Below, one piece after another: positions 44,972 to 53,865 of a DNA stretch of 64,000 nucleotides. The position numbers and the translations under genes are program-made. Every line of letters starts with the position of its first letter. The first letter of the stretch is position 1. The notes under the pieces were generated by a model. The model searched no databases. It saw only the letters and a list, made by a program, of their open reading frames with translations, and had not been told where the DNA came from. The DNA is from Aldehydirespirator sp965221215 (GTDB lineage Bacteria; Actinomycetota; Acidimicrobiia; Acidimicrobiales; Aldehydirespiratoraceae), in NCBI GenBank assembly GCA_965221215.1, contig OZ244872.1:2790001-2854000 (forward strand), in the 5' to 3' direction.

Positions 44972-45949
44972 ATGACCGGAGAAGCCATTGAGCTTGGGCT
45001 GCAGATTGTGCCGACGATGGGCTCGGCCGAGCTGATCAACACCATCGTGGCCGCGGAGGAACTGGGCTACTCGTACTGCATGGTGGCCGACGAGGGCCTG
45101 ATGCTCGACGTGTACGCGGTGCTCGGCGCGGCAGCCCGGGCCACCAGCACGATCCGTCTGGGGGCGGTTACCAACCCCTACACCCGCCACCCGGCCGCCA
45201 CCGCGGCCGCGGTCGCCACCGTCGACGAAATGAGCGGCGGGCGGGCCTTCGTGACGCTGGTGGCCGGCGGGACCATGGTGCTGCATCCGATGAGGCTCGA
45301 GCGGACCGCGCCGCTGGCGCTCATGTCCGACACCATCGACGCCCTGCGCCTGCTCTGGTCGGGCCGGCCGGTCACCTGGCAGGGCAGGCGGCTCTCGCTG
45401 GAGGGAGCCCAGCTCACCACCGGCACCCATTCGATCCCGATCTGGGTCGCGGCCCGGGGCGAGCGGATGCTGGCGGCGTCCGGCGCCCGTGCCGACGGTT
45501 TGGTGCTGATGGTCAAGTCCGACCTCGACGACGCGTTCGGTATCGCCGACCAGGCCCGAGCCGCGGCCGAGGCCCCGCTCACCCGCGTCTACCTCGACCG
45601 CCTGGCCTACAAGCCCGAGATGATCGAGGAGGCCAAGCACCTCTACGGCTACGCCATCATGGACAGCCCGCCCCGCATCCTCAAGAACCTCGGCCTCGAC
45701 GAGGCCGAGATCGCCGGCCTGAAGCAGGCCTTCGCCACCGGCGGCCCCGAAGCGGTCGGCCAACTCGTGACCGACGAGCTGGTGGCCTCCTACCAGATCG
45801 CGGGCACCCCCGAGCAGTGCCGTCACCAACTGCAGCACCTGATCGGAGCGCACCGGCTAGACGCCTTCTTCATGAACATCATCTCACCGGGCCCAGCCGC
45901 CAACCGAGCCCTCCTGACCGAGGTGAAGCAGATAGCCACCGGCCACTGA
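44972..45949 (+). CDS. luciferase-like (F420-type) oxidoreductase, Mer-like
   Basis: 325 aa from ATG 44972; GTG 44954 is an alternative. The TIM barrel of the luciferase-like superfamily shows the pattern of methylene-H4MPT reductase (Mer): VPTMGSAELINTIVAAEELGYSYCMVADE, RLGAVTNPYTRHPAATAAAVATVDEMSGGRAFVTL and IPIWVAARGERMLAASGARADGLVLM. These enzymes bind coenzyme F420 or FMN and transfer hydride to imine-like C1 carriers or ketones. Closeness to the Mch homologue makes a C1 role tempting, but such reductases are widespread in actinobacteria with other substrates. Confidence 0.84.
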   Translation: MTGEAIELGLQIVPTMGSAELINTIVAAEELGYSYCMVADEGLMLDVYAVLGAAARATSTIRLGAVTNPYTRHPAATAAAVATVDEMSGGRAFVTLVAGGTMVLHPMRLERTAPLALMSDTIDALRLLWSGRPVTWQGRRLSLEGAQLTTGTHSIPIWVAARGERMLAASGARADGLVLMVKSDLDDAFGIADQARAAAEAPLTRVYLDRLAYKPEMIEEAKHLYGYAIMDSPPRILKNLGLDEAEIAGLKQAFATGGPEAVGQLVTDELVASYQIAGTPEQCRHQLQHLIGAHRLDAFFMNIISPGPAANRALLTEVKQIATGH

Positions 45950-45995
45950 CCACAGGAGACAGCGCCAAGAAAGTTGGATCCGCTGGGCCGGTGCT

Positions 45996-46910
45996 TCAAC
46001 CAGACAGGAATGAGGCCAGGTCGTCGAGGGCTTGGCGGGCCTCGGGGATGCGGTACTGGAGTTGCCAGCCGTGCCACAGGCCGTCCCAGATTTGCAACGC
46101 AGCCTCCACTTCGGTACGGCGCAGCGCCTCATTGAGTCGGCAGGCGTCCGAGAGCAGGATCTCGCGGCTGCCGGCTTGAATCAGTGCGGGCGGCAGCCCC
46201 GTCAAGTCGGCAAACAGGGGCGACGCCTTTGGGTCGGCGGTGTCGGCGGGGGCGTAGACAGCTGCGAAGGCAGAAGGATCGAGCGGGCCGAGCACCGGGT
46301 CGGCGGCAGCCAGCGAGCTGTAGGTGTCGCCTGAGCAGGTCAGGTCGACCCACGGAGACAGCAGGCCCAGCCGAGCCGGCAACGGTGCGCCTTGATCGCG
46401 CAACGCCACCGCCGCGGCCAGGCTGAGGTTGGCTCCGGCCGACTCGCCGAACACCGCTGTGACCGAGCGCGACCGCGACAACTCCAGACACACCGCCACG
46501 ATGTCGTCGAGCCCGGCCGGGCAGGGATGCTCCGGAGCGAGGCGGTAGTCGACCGACACCACCGGCAACCCGGTGCGCTGGGCCACACCCACCGCCAGCG
46601 CGGCGCTGGCCGTCGGCGACCCCAACACAAACGCCCCGCCGTGAAGGTGAACAATCACCCGGCCGGCGCCCAGAGCGGTCTCGTCGCTGGCGAAGGCCAC
46701 GACGGGAACGCCGGCCACTGTCGACGGCCGACTGACCCACGGCCCCGAAAGGCCCTCGTTGTGGGCGACCCATCCGGCCAGCGACCCCCGGCGAGCCGCG
46801 CCCACCGCTTCGAGATCGTCCAAGTCCAGTTCGGCGCCGACGGACCGATAGCCGATAAGGAACTCCCGGGCCTCTGCGCTCAAGTGCGGCGCCGGCGCCG
46901 GGAAGTCCAC
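45996..46910 (-). CDS. alpha/beta hydrolase, HSL-type esterase
   Basis: 304 aa. The HSL oxyanion motif HLHGGAFVLGSPTA, nucleophile elbow VFGESAGANLSLAA and closing acid/His block (DPKASPLFADLTGLPPALIQAG ... WDGLWHGWQ) are all present. It would hydrolyse short-chain esters or lactones. Isolated on the minus strand, facing the Mer-like gene; no operon partner is obvious. Confidence 0.87.
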   Translation of the reverse strand: MDFPAPAPHLSAEAREFLIGYRSVGAELDLDDLEAVGAARRGSLAGWVAHNEGLSGPWVSRPSTVAGVPVVAFASDETALGAGRVIVHLHGGAFVLGSPTASAALAVGVAQRTGLPVVSVDYRLAPEHPCPAGLDDIVAVCLELSRSRSVTAVFGESAGANLSLAAAVALRDQGAPLPARLGLLSPWVDLTCSGDTYSSLAAADPVLGPLDPSAFAAVYAPADTADPKASPLFADLTGLPPALIQAGSREILLSDACRLNEALRRTEVEAALQIWDGLWHGWQLQYRIPEARQALDDLASFLSG

Positions 46911-46970
46911 AACCGGGCACCCTACCGATCGATGTCGGCACGAGTTGCTCTGACCCCTGGACGCGGCCGC

Positions 46971-47579
46971 TCAGGCTTGCAGATCGGTCAGTGCGGCTCG
47001 CACCAGGAAGTCGTCCTCGGAGCCGATGCGGTCGGGATCATCGGGATACTCGATCCGAACCAAGCCGATCAGCCGGAACGGTTCGTCGTCCGGCTGTCCG
47101 CTCACATCCACGTCGAATCGGGCCACCGCGCCGTCGAGCCGGCCCGAACAAACATCAACGTCGAGAGGCTGTCTCGGCACCGTGTTCGGGTCGAAGGCGT
47201 AGGAGCGAGCCTGCTCCGACGGCTGCTGAGCCTCGACAACGTTGGTCAGTCGGCAGATCACGCCTCCCTCGGCGAACTCGGCATAGAACTCGGCCGTCCA
47301 TGCCAGGCTCGGACCGAGCTTCGGTGCCTCGGTCAGCGCCAGTTCGACTAGCAGCTTGCCGCCGCCGGCGTGTTGCAGACGGACCGCCTCGATGTCGGCG
47401 CCCGCGTCGCAGAACTCGCCGGTGTCGAGTCGGGCCTCGCGGCAATCCCCGATCCTGTCGGCCACTTCCAGGCCGCCGGGTGCGTCAGGAGCAGCGAACG
47501 GCCCGAGATCCAACAGGGCAGCGGTGCCCAGCGCCACCACTGCGAGCGAGCCCGCCGCCATGGCCACCGCGGCCAGCAA
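46971..47579 (-). CDS. hypothetical protein with N-terminal membrane/signal helix
   Basis: 202 aa. Residues 1-27 (LAAVAMAAGSLAVVALGTAALLDL) form a signal peptide or anchor, preceded in frame by basic codons (RGRRIALL), so the true start may lie upstream of the TTG at 47579. The rest is beta-rich with conserved-looking Cys (DCREARLDTGEFCDAG, VICRLTN, VCSGRLDG), consistent with an exported Ig-like or lipocalin-like domain. I do not recognise a family. It follows the 2-oxoglutarate oxygenase gene by 25 bases and may be the last gene of the BMP operon. Confidence 0.5.
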   Translation of the reverse strand: MLAAVAMAAGSLAVVALGTAALLDLGPFAAPDAPGGLEVADRIGDCREARLDTGEFCDAGADIEAVRLQHAGGGKLLVELALTEAPKLGPSLAWTAEFYAEFAEGGVICRLTNVVEAQQPSEQARSYAFDPNTVPRQPLDVDVCSGRLDGAVARFDVDVSGQPDDEPFRLIGLVRIEYPDDPDRIGSEDDFLVRAALTDLQA

Positions 47580-47604
47580 CAGCGCGATCCGGCGCCCGCG
47601 GCCC

Positions 47605-48609
47605 TCAAGAATCGGCGTCGTCCTCCAACATGGAGGCCGATTTGGCCGCTATCCACTCGCCGGAGACCACCGGCTCGTAGCGGGCGGGGCGCTGCGGTGT
47701 GATGGTGGTGGGGATGGTCTCGATGAGCGCCCGGTACGACGGCTGGAAGAAGAACGGCACCGACACCCGGTCGCGGGCCCGGTCCTCGCCGTCGGGGATC
47801 ACCACCCGATGCAGCGTCGAGACCCAGCGGTCGTTGGTCCAGCGGGCCATCAGATCGCCCAGGTTGACCACGAAGCCGCCCGGCACCATCGGCACGTCGG
47901 CCCAAGCTCCGTTGGAGCGGATCTGCAGGCCGGGGATCTGCTCGGCCGCCACCACGGTGAACGCTCCGTAGTCGGTGTGGGCACCGCGGCGCATCTGGCC
48001 GGGGCGGGCGCTGCCGGCCACCGGGGGATACCAGTTGAACAGCAGCAGGGCGGTGTGGTCGCGAACCTTGTCGTCGAACCAGGCCGGGGGCAGGTCCAAC
48101 GCTCGGGCGAAGATCGGCAACATCTGCAGGCAGAGCCGCTCCAGCACCGCGTAGTAGCGCTCGAACAGCGGCCGAAGCCCGGCTGGCCGCTGGGGCCAGC
48201 GGTTGGGGCAGAAGGTGGCCTCCGCGCCGGCCACGAAGGCACGAGCCCGGGCCTCGGGGTCGTCGAAGCGTCCCACGTTGAACGACTCGCACAGATCCGG
48301 CGGGGTCTCGTTGTCGCCCAGGGTGGCGGCCAGCGAAGTGGTGTCCAAACCCAGAAAGCCGCGGTAGTCCTCGAAGTTGGGGGGCGCCACCCTCTGCTTC
48401 TCGTCGAAGGGGAGCCGGAAGAACTCTCGGGCGGTGGCCACGGCCCCGTCCACCAGATCCGTCGGCACGCCGTGCCCGACGGCAATGAAGAAGCCGCTGT
48501 TCACGCAGGCGGCGTCGATCTGGCCGGCGGCGGCATCCAGTGCAGACTCGTCACCGGCCAGTGCGCCGCCGATGTCGACGGTGGGGACGGGGGATGCGGC
48601 CGCGTCCAA
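47605..48609 (-). CDS. 2-oxoglutarate/Fe(II)-dependent oxygenase, isopenicillin N synthase-like
   Basis: 334 aa. N-terminal DIOX_N domain (PTVDIGGALAGDESALDAAAGQIDAACVNSGFFIAVGHGVP) and the Fe(II) triad His211, Asp213, His267 with the 2-oxoglutarate-binding RxS at Arg281-Ser283. Relatives include thymine-7-hydroxylase and xanthine/ectoine-type hydroxylases. Its start lies four bases after the stop of the ABC permease gene, so it is in the nucleoside-uptake operon. A role in oxidising an imported nucleobase or nucleoside is a reasonable guess. Confidence 0.87.
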   Translation of the reverse strand: MDAAASPVPTVDIGGALAGDESALDAAAGQIDAACVNSGFFIAVGHGVPTDLVDGAVATAREFFRLPFDEKQRVAPPNFEDYRGFLGLDTTSLAATLGDNETPPDLCESFNVGRFDDPEARARAFVAGAEATFCPNRWPQRPAGLRPLFERYYAVLERLCLQMLPIFARALDLPPAWFDDKVRDHTALLLFNWYPPVAGSARPGQMRRGAHTDYGAFTVVAAEQIPGLQIRSNGAWADVPMVPGGFVVNLGDLMARWTNDRWVSTLHRVVIPDGEDRARDRVSVPFFFQPSYRALIETIPTTITPQRPARYEPVVSGEWIAAKSASMLEDDADS

Positions 48610-48613
48610 CGAC

Positions 48614-49549
48614 TCAGGTGAGGCCGCGGACGAAGGGCTGGGCCAGCGCCCGCGGCTCGCGGGTGCGGTAGGCGAAGAACGTCACCGTGACGATGGTCAC
48701 CACGAACGGCGCGGCCGACAGCAGCTCCGAGTTGAGCTCGTGGCCGACGGTGGGCAGCGTCAACCGGAACGAGTTGACCGTGCCGAACAGCAGGCACCCG
48801 CCGATCACGCCCCGCATGGTCCACCCGCCGAAGATCACCGCCGCGATGGCGATGAAGCCCTGGCCGCCCACCACCGCATCCTCGAAGCGTCCGATCTGGC
48901 CCAGCACCAGATAGCCGCCGCCCAGCCCCGACGTGAGCCCGGCAATGTAGATGGACTGTCGGCGGCGCTTGTTCACGTCGATGCCCGACACGTCGGCCGA
49001 TTGCGGGTTCTCGCCCACCGCCCGCACCTCCAGTCCCCAGCGGGTGCGGTACAGCAGCCACCACGCGGCCGGCACCATCGGATACACCAGGTACAGGGGC
49101 CAGGGCTGGTTGAACAGGGCGTCGCCGATCAGCGGGATCTCCGACAGGCCCGGGATCTCGAAGCGGTGGGCCGCCCTCGACACCGGCTGGATGCTGGTGT
49201 TGAGGAAGCTGGCGATGCCCAGCACCAGCGTGTTGAGGGCCAGGCCGACCACGAACTGGTTGGCGCTGAGCCGGTGGCTCATGTTGGCCTGCACCGACGC
49301 CACCACGATCCCGACCACGGTGGCGAACATCAGCCCCACCGTGACCGATTCGGTGAGGTGCATCCCCAGCGCCCCCGCGAAGGCGCCGCCCAGCAGCATC
49401 CCCTCCAGCGAGATGTTGAGAGTGCCGGCCTTCTCGGCGATGGTCTCGCCGATGGCGGCAAAGGCCAGCAGCGCCGCGAAGCGCATGGCCCCCGAATAGG
49501 TCACCTCGTTGGTGACCACATCGGCGATGGCGGAGAAGAAGCCGCCCAC
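48614..49549 (-). CDS. nucleoside-type ABC permease (YufQ-like)
   Basis: 311 aa, roughly eight hydrophobic spans. Signature stretch FAAIGETIAEKAGTLNISLEGMLLGGAFAGALGM matches the second permease of BmpA/YufNOPQ-type importers for nucleosides. VNKRRRQSIYIAGLTSGLGGGYLVLGQIGRFEDAVVGGQGFIAIAAVIFGGW is the family's late conserved block. It lies three bases from the other permease gene and four from the oxygenase gene. Confidence 0.9.
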   Translation of the reverse strand: MGGFFSAIADVVTNEVTYSGAMRFAALLAFAAIGETIAEKAGTLNISLEGMLLGGAFAGALGMHLTESVTVGLMFATVVGIVVASVQANMSHRLSANQFVVGLALNTLVLGIASFLNTSIQPVSRAAHRFEIPGLSEIPLIGDALFNQPWPLYLVYPMVPAAWWLLYRTRWGLEVRAVGENPQSADVSGIDVNKRRRQSIYIAGLTSGLGGGYLVLGQIGRFEDAVVGGQGFIAIAAVIFGGWTMRGVIGGCLLFGTVNSFRLTLPTVGHELNSELLSAAPFVVTIVTVTFFAYRTREPRALAQPFVRGLT

Positions 49550-49552
49550 CGC

Positions 49553-50710
49553 TCAGGTCCTGTCCCTGGTGGCCGACAGGGCGCGGCGACGCTCGCGGAT
49601 GAACAGGATCGCCGGGGGCACCAGCAGGGCCAGCACCAGCAGGGCCAGCACCACCTGGGAGATCTCGCGCTCCACGCCGGTGGCGGCCAGGAATCCCGAA
49701 CCGGCTCGCAGCCCGGCGAAGCTGAAGGCCACCACCACGATCCCCACCGGGTGGGAGCGGGCCACCAGCGCCACCAGCAGGCCCTCCCAGCCGATGTTGT
49801 TGGCGAAGCCCGGCGTGAACCGGTAGTTGCCGAAGTCGCCGCCCGAAAGCATCATCGCCCCGGCCAGGCCCGCGCAGGCGCCCGATATGAGCATGGCGGT
49901 GGTGCCGTAGGTGACGGTCGACACCCCGGCCCGCTGGGCGGTGCGGGCGTTGCGACCCAGCATCCTCATGCGGAAGCCCCACACGCTGCGCTTGAACAGC
50001 AGGAACACGATCACCGCCATCAGCACCACCGCGAAGGCGCTGATCGGGAAGTCGTTGCCCCAGATGTCGAGGCGGGGGATCCGGGTGTCGTCGGCCAGCT
50101 GGTCGCTCACCTGGTTGCGCACCGAGCGGTCCTCCCGGAACGGGGCCAGCAGCAGCCAGTCGACTTTCAGCGCGTAGCCGGTGGCCTGGGAGGCCACCGT
50201 TATCAGCAGCAGCGTGGTGAGCACCTCCGGCACCCGGCGCCAGTACAGCAGCCAGCTGGCGATGCCCGCCCACATCGCCCCGGCCGCCGCGCCGACGATG
50301 AGCAGGCACACGACCACCACCGGGCCGGGGCCGCCCATGTTCACGCCGACGTAGGTGGCGAAGGCCGTGCCCATCATGAGCTGGCCCTCCTGGCCGATGT
50401 TGACCACGCCGGCCCGGCCGTTGATGGCGGTCCCCAGCGCTACCACCACCAGCGGGATGGCGATGCCGATGGTCTCGCCCCAGCGCCCCGGCGCCCGCAG
50501 GCTGCCGTCGAGCAGGGCCGAGAACACCGCTTGCCAGGAGCCTCCGGTCAGCCACACGATGATGGCCGAGATCAGCAGAGCGACGGCTATGCACCCCAGA
50601 TACATGGCTGCCGCCACTCCGGCCTCGCGCAGCCGCGACGGCGCGGCCGCCGCGGCAGCCGGGGCGGTCTTGGGACCGGTGGCGGGCCGCGTCGGGGCCT
50701 GATCGCTCAC
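49553..50710 (-). CDS. nucleoside-type ABC permease (YufP-like)
   Basis: 385 aa from GTG 50710 (VSDQAPT); the frame is open upstream but reads as low-complexity sequence. It has a cytoplasmic N-terminal tail, then about eight spans; AINGRAGVVNIGQEGQLMMGTAFATYVGVNMGGPGPVVVV and AGLAGAMMLSGGDFGNYRFTPGFANNIGWEGLLVALVARSHPVGIV are typical of the first permease of BMP-type importers. It forms the membrane channel with the 48614 permease. Confidence 0.9.
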   Translation of the reverse strand: MSDQAPTRPATGPKTAPAAAAAAPSRLREAGVAAAMYLGCIAVALLISAIIVWLTGGSWQAVFSALLDGSLRAPGRWGETIGIAIPLVVVALGTAINGRAGVVNIGQEGQLMMGTAFATYVGVNMGGPGPVVVVCLLIVGAAAGAMWAGIASWLLYWRRVPEVLTTLLLITVASQATGYALKVDWLLLAPFREDRSVRNQVSDQLADDTRIPRLDIWGNDFPISAFAVVLMAVIVFLLFKRSVWGFRMRMLGRNARTAQRAGVSTVTYGTTAMLISGACAGLAGAMMLSGGDFGNYRFTPGFANNIGWEGLLVALVARSHPVGIVVVAFSFAGLRAGSGFLAATGVEREISQVVLALLVLALLVPPAILFIRERRRALSATRDRT

Positions 50711-50732
50711 GCCGGCACCGCGTCCGGGACGA

Positions 50733-52337
50733 TCACGCGGCCGCCTCGGCGCTGGCCCCGCCCAACAGCAGGCCCAGCTCCTCAAGGTCCACGTCGGCCC
50801 GGTCCATCTCGCCGATGATGCGGCCCCGGAACAGCACCACGACCCGGTCGGAGAGCTGCAGGATCTCCTCTAGCTCGCTGGAGATGAGCAGCACGCCGAC
50901 GCCGCTGTCGGCCACCTGGCGGAGGCGGTCGGTCATCCATTCGATGGCGCCCACGTCTAGGCCGCGGGTGGGCTGGGCCGCCACCAGCACCTTGGGCGAG
51001 TAGCTCAACTCCCGGGCCAGCACCACCCGCTGCTGGTTGCCGCCCGAGAGCGACCAGAAAGGTGCGTCGGGACCGGCGGTCTGGATCTCGAACTCCTCGA
51101 TGAGCCGGGCCGCGTCGCGCCGCATCACCGCCGGGTCGTAGATCCCGCGGGTGGCGATGCGGTCGATGTCGACCAGGAACAGGTTCTCGGCCACCGTCAT
51201 ATCGAGAACGCAGCCGGAGGCGTGGCGGTCCTCGGGGATGACGGACACTCCCGCATCCGACATCGCTCCCGGCCGGCCGGGCTGCACCCTGGCCCCGCCC
51301 ACCTCCACCAGCCCCGCTTCGACGCTCGCCAGGCTCGACAGCAGATCGGTCAACGCCGACTGGCCGTTTCCCTCGACTCCGGCCACGCCGACGATCTCAG
51401 AATCGAACACGTCGATGTTCAGGCCGTCGAGCGACACCCGCCCGTCGGAGCCGCGGGCCACGATGTCGCGCAGGCGCAGCGCGGGGACCCTGGCGGCGGA
51501 CTCATCGTCGGTGTCGCCCGACGGTTCGGCCCCGGTAGCCGAGCCTGCCACCACCGAGTCGACCAGACCCAGCGCCGACGCCTCGGAGCGCAGCGACACC
51601 TCCCGACCGACCATCGCCCTGGCCAGCATGGGCGCGTCGGCCTCCGAGGTGGCCATCCGCTGCACCACCGCGCCGGCTCGCATGATGGTGACCTCGTCGG
51701 TGGCGTGGAGGATCTCGTCGAGCTTGTGGCTGACCAGCGCCACCGCCCGGTTCTCCTCTCGCACCGCCAAGCGCAGCACATCGAAGAGCCGCTCCGACTC
51801 GCCCGGAGTCAGGACCGAGGTGGGCTCATCGAAGATCAGGATGCTGGGGTCTCGGCGCAGGCACTTGATGATCTCCACCCGCTGGCGAACCCCGGCCGAG
51901 AGCTCCCCGACCCTGGCGTCGGGATCGACGCCGAGGCCGTAGTGCTCGCTGATCTCCGCCACCCGCTGGCGGGCCGCGGCCGCGTCGAAGCGGCCGGTGT
52001 CGCCCAGCATCACGTTCTCCCACACGGTCAGCGGCTCCACCAGGCTGAAGTGCTGATGGACCATGCCGATGCCGCGGGCCGACGCGTCGTGGGGATCGCG
52101 GATCTGGCAGCGTTCGCCGTCCACCTCGATGGTGCCGCGGTCGGGCAGGACCAGCCCGATGAGCACCTTCATCAGGGTGGACTTGCCCGCGCCGTTCTCG
52201 CCGAGAATGCCGTGGATCCGACCGCGATGAAGCGTCAGGTCCACGCGGTCGCAGGCTGTTATGGCCCCGAACGACTTGGAGATCGAAGCGAGCCGGACGG
52301 CGGGAACTTCCGTCCCCGCCGTCCGCTGATCGACCAT
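50733..52337 (-). CDS. ABC transporter ATPase, duplicated domains (nucleoside/sugar type)
   Basis: 534 aa from ATG 52337. Two ABC domains: the first has Walker A GENGAGKST, signature LSAGVRQRVEI and Walker B ILIFDEPT; the second has a degenerate Walker A (GVEGNGQSALT) and a good signature LSGGNQQRVVLA, as usual for this RbsA/YufO-type family. A linker between the halves is acidic (GAEPSGDTDDESAARV). It powers the nucleoside importer formed with the two permeases and the BMP lipoprotein. Confidence 0.92.
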   Translation of the reverse strand: MVDQRTAGTEVPAVRLASISKSFGAITACDRVDLTLHRGRIHGILGENGAGKSTLMKVLIGLVLPDRGTIEVDGERCQIRDPHDASARGIGMVHQHFSLVEPLTVWENVMLGDTGRFDAAAARQRVAEISEHYGLGVDPDARVGELSAGVRQRVEIIKCLRRDPSILIFDEPTSVLTPGESERLFDVLRLAVREENRAVALVSHKLDEILHATDEVTIMRAGAVVQRMATSEADAPMLARAMVGREVSLRSEASALGLVDSVVAGSATGAEPSGDTDDESAARVPALRLRDIVARGSDGRVSLDGLNIDVFDSEIVGVAGVEGNGQSALTDLLSSLASVEAGLVEVGGARVQPGRPGAMSDAGVSVIPEDRHASGCVLDMTVAENLFLVDIDRIATRGIYDPAVMRRDAARLIEEFEIQTAGPDAPFWSLSGGNQQRVVLARELSYSPKVLVAAQPTRGLDVGAIEWMTDRLRQVADSGVGVLLISSELEEILQLSDRVVVLFRGRIIGEMDRADVDLEELGLLLGGASAEAAA

Positions 52338-52363
52338 GTGTCGGTGTGTCTCGAGTTGGCTGC

Positions 52364-53683
52364 TCAGGCTTCCGAGCAGACCAGCGGCGCGTCCATCTCG
52401 ACGCCGCCGTAGGAGATGGCCCGGATGGCGTCGAACTCGGCCAGGCAGTGGCCAGCCAAGACCGCGGCGTGGGCCTCGTCGAGCCGTTCCTGCTGCTCCG
52501 ACGTGGGATCGCAGATCAGCGAGCCGACCTCGGGATCGCGGCCGACCGAGAACTTGTAGATGCTGCCCTCCTCGAACTGGCCCGACACGATGAGCGGGAA
52601 CACGGCTCGGGCGAAGTCGCCGCCGTCGAACAGCGCGGCCATGTCCCAGTGCAGGTCGGTGCGCGAGCACACGTCGGAGGCGCCTGCGCTGGTCACCGGA
52701 ATGCCGTGCTCGTTGGCCAGCTGGACCAGGGGCTCGTGGGCGCCGCCCAGGTACGGGTAGACGAGGTCCATGCCCGCGTCGAGAGCGACGTTGAAGGCCT
52801 CGGTGGCGCCCGCCACGTTGTCGAAGTCGAACGGGTAGTTGCCCGTCGGGGTGTAGACCACGTCGTAGCTGGGATCGACCGACTTCATGCCCAGGCGCAT
52901 GGCCAGCTCGGTCTCAACCTCGAAGCCGAGGTCGCAGCAGCCGATCATGTAGGCGGTGTCGCCGCCGTGCTCCTGCAGCAGCAGGCCGGCGGCCACGCCG
53001 ACCACGTACTCGATCTCGGCCCCGTCGTTGGTGCTGAGGGCCACGCCCGGCGTCTGCGGATAGCCGGTGCCGCAGTTGCAGTACCAGAACACGTCGGGAT
53101 AGCGCTCGACCAGGTCGGGCAGCGGATCGGCGATCTCGCCCGCGCCCACCGCGATGATGTCGACCCCCTGCGCCACCAGGTTCTCGAGCTCGGTGTCGGC
53201 GACGGCCGGCTCGATGTTGTCGATCACGATGGGATCGTCCCAGCCCTGGGCCCCGGCGATCTCGAAGGCCGCGTCGACCAGGGCCTGGTAGTAGGCACCG
53301 TCGTCGCGGGGACCGGCGGCGGCCACGCCGAGCAGCACCCGGCCGTCGCCGTTGGCGTCCATGTCGACGGTGGCGGCGTCGGTGATCTCGGTCTCCTCGA
53401 TGGCCTCGGTGATCTCGGTCTCCGCGGTCATCTCGTCTTCGTGCGCATGGTCGTCGTCATCTTCGTGCGCCTGGTCGTCATCGTCCCCGTGTGCATGATC
53501 GTCGTCTTCAGCGTGGTCGTCGTCAGCGTGGTCGTCGTCCGCCATCGCCGCTTCGTCAGCCGCCGCTGGCTCCGCTGGAGTCGCGACCGTCGTCTCCTCC
53601 TCGTCGTCGCCGCCGCACGACGCGGCGATCAGTGCGAACACCGCTATCGCGGCTGCGAACCATCTGAACGAATGTCGTCTCAT
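52364..53683 (-). CDS. BMP-family substrate-binding lipoprotein with His/Asp-rich N-terminal segment
   Basis: 439 aa from ATG 53683, with GGAGGG just upstream. Residues 1-23 form a lipoprotein signal with lipobox LIAASC (Cys23). Residues 48-84 are extremely rich in Asp, Glu and His (DDDHAHEDDDDHAHED type). The remainder is a PnrA/BmpA nucleoside-binding domain: GVAAAGPRDDGAYYQALVDAAFEIAG, DPLPDLVERYPDVFWYCNCGTG and KFSVGRDPEVGS. It captures a purine-like nucleoside outside the membrane. The metal-binding-looking segment is not standard in this family. The gene heads the importer operon. Confidence 0.9.
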   Translation of the reverse strand: MRRHSFRWFAAAIAVFALIAASCGGDDEEETTVATPAEPAAADEAAMADDDHADDDHAEDDDHAHGDDDDQAHEDDDDHAHEDEMTAETEITEAIEETEITDAATVDMDANGDGRVLLGVAAAGPRDDGAYYQALVDAAFEIAGAQGWDDPIVIDNIEPAVADTELENLVAQGVDIIAVGAGEIADPLPDLVERYPDVFWYCNCGTGYPQTPGVALSTNDGAEIEYVVGVAAGLLLQEHGGDTAYMIGCCDLGFEVETELAMRLGMKSVDPSYDVVYTPTGNYPFDFDNVAGATEAFNVALDAGMDLVYPYLGGAHEPLVQLANEHGIPVTSAGASDVCSRTDLHWDMAALFDGGDFARAVFPLIVSGQFEEGSIYKFSVGRDPEVGSLICDPTSEQQERLDEAHAAVLAGHCLAEFDAIRAISYGGVEMDAPLVCSEA

Positions 53684-53711
53684 GTTCCCTCCAGTGCGGA
53701 ACGGCTCGCCC

Positions 53712-53773
53712 CAGTGGCTTGCACTGAGGGTCTGTATACAGGCGGCGACAATAGCATCGCCGCGGCGGCGATG
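53712..53773. promoter_or_regulatory. divergent control region with three palindromes
   Basis: Between bmp-type (minus) and Rieske (plus) genes: CAGTG(53712-53716)/CACTG(53722-53726); a perfect 10-bp palindrome CTGTATACAG (53732-53741), whose GT-N2-AC core is like GntR-family operators; and CATCGCC(53755-53761)/GGCGATG(53767-53773). These are plausible operators, with no experimental support. Confidence 0.4.
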
Positions 53774-53865
53774 TCCTGCCGGGCCGCCCGCGGGAAGACC
53801 CCGCCTCTGAACCCTGCGGGCGCGGGCCGCTAACGTGGCCGACCGCAACCCGCTAGGAGGCGCGT

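Noticed and set aside
46911..46970. Searched for a tRNA or ncRNA in small gaps, including this one
   Set aside because: No cloverleaf or conserved RNA motif was recognised in any gap.
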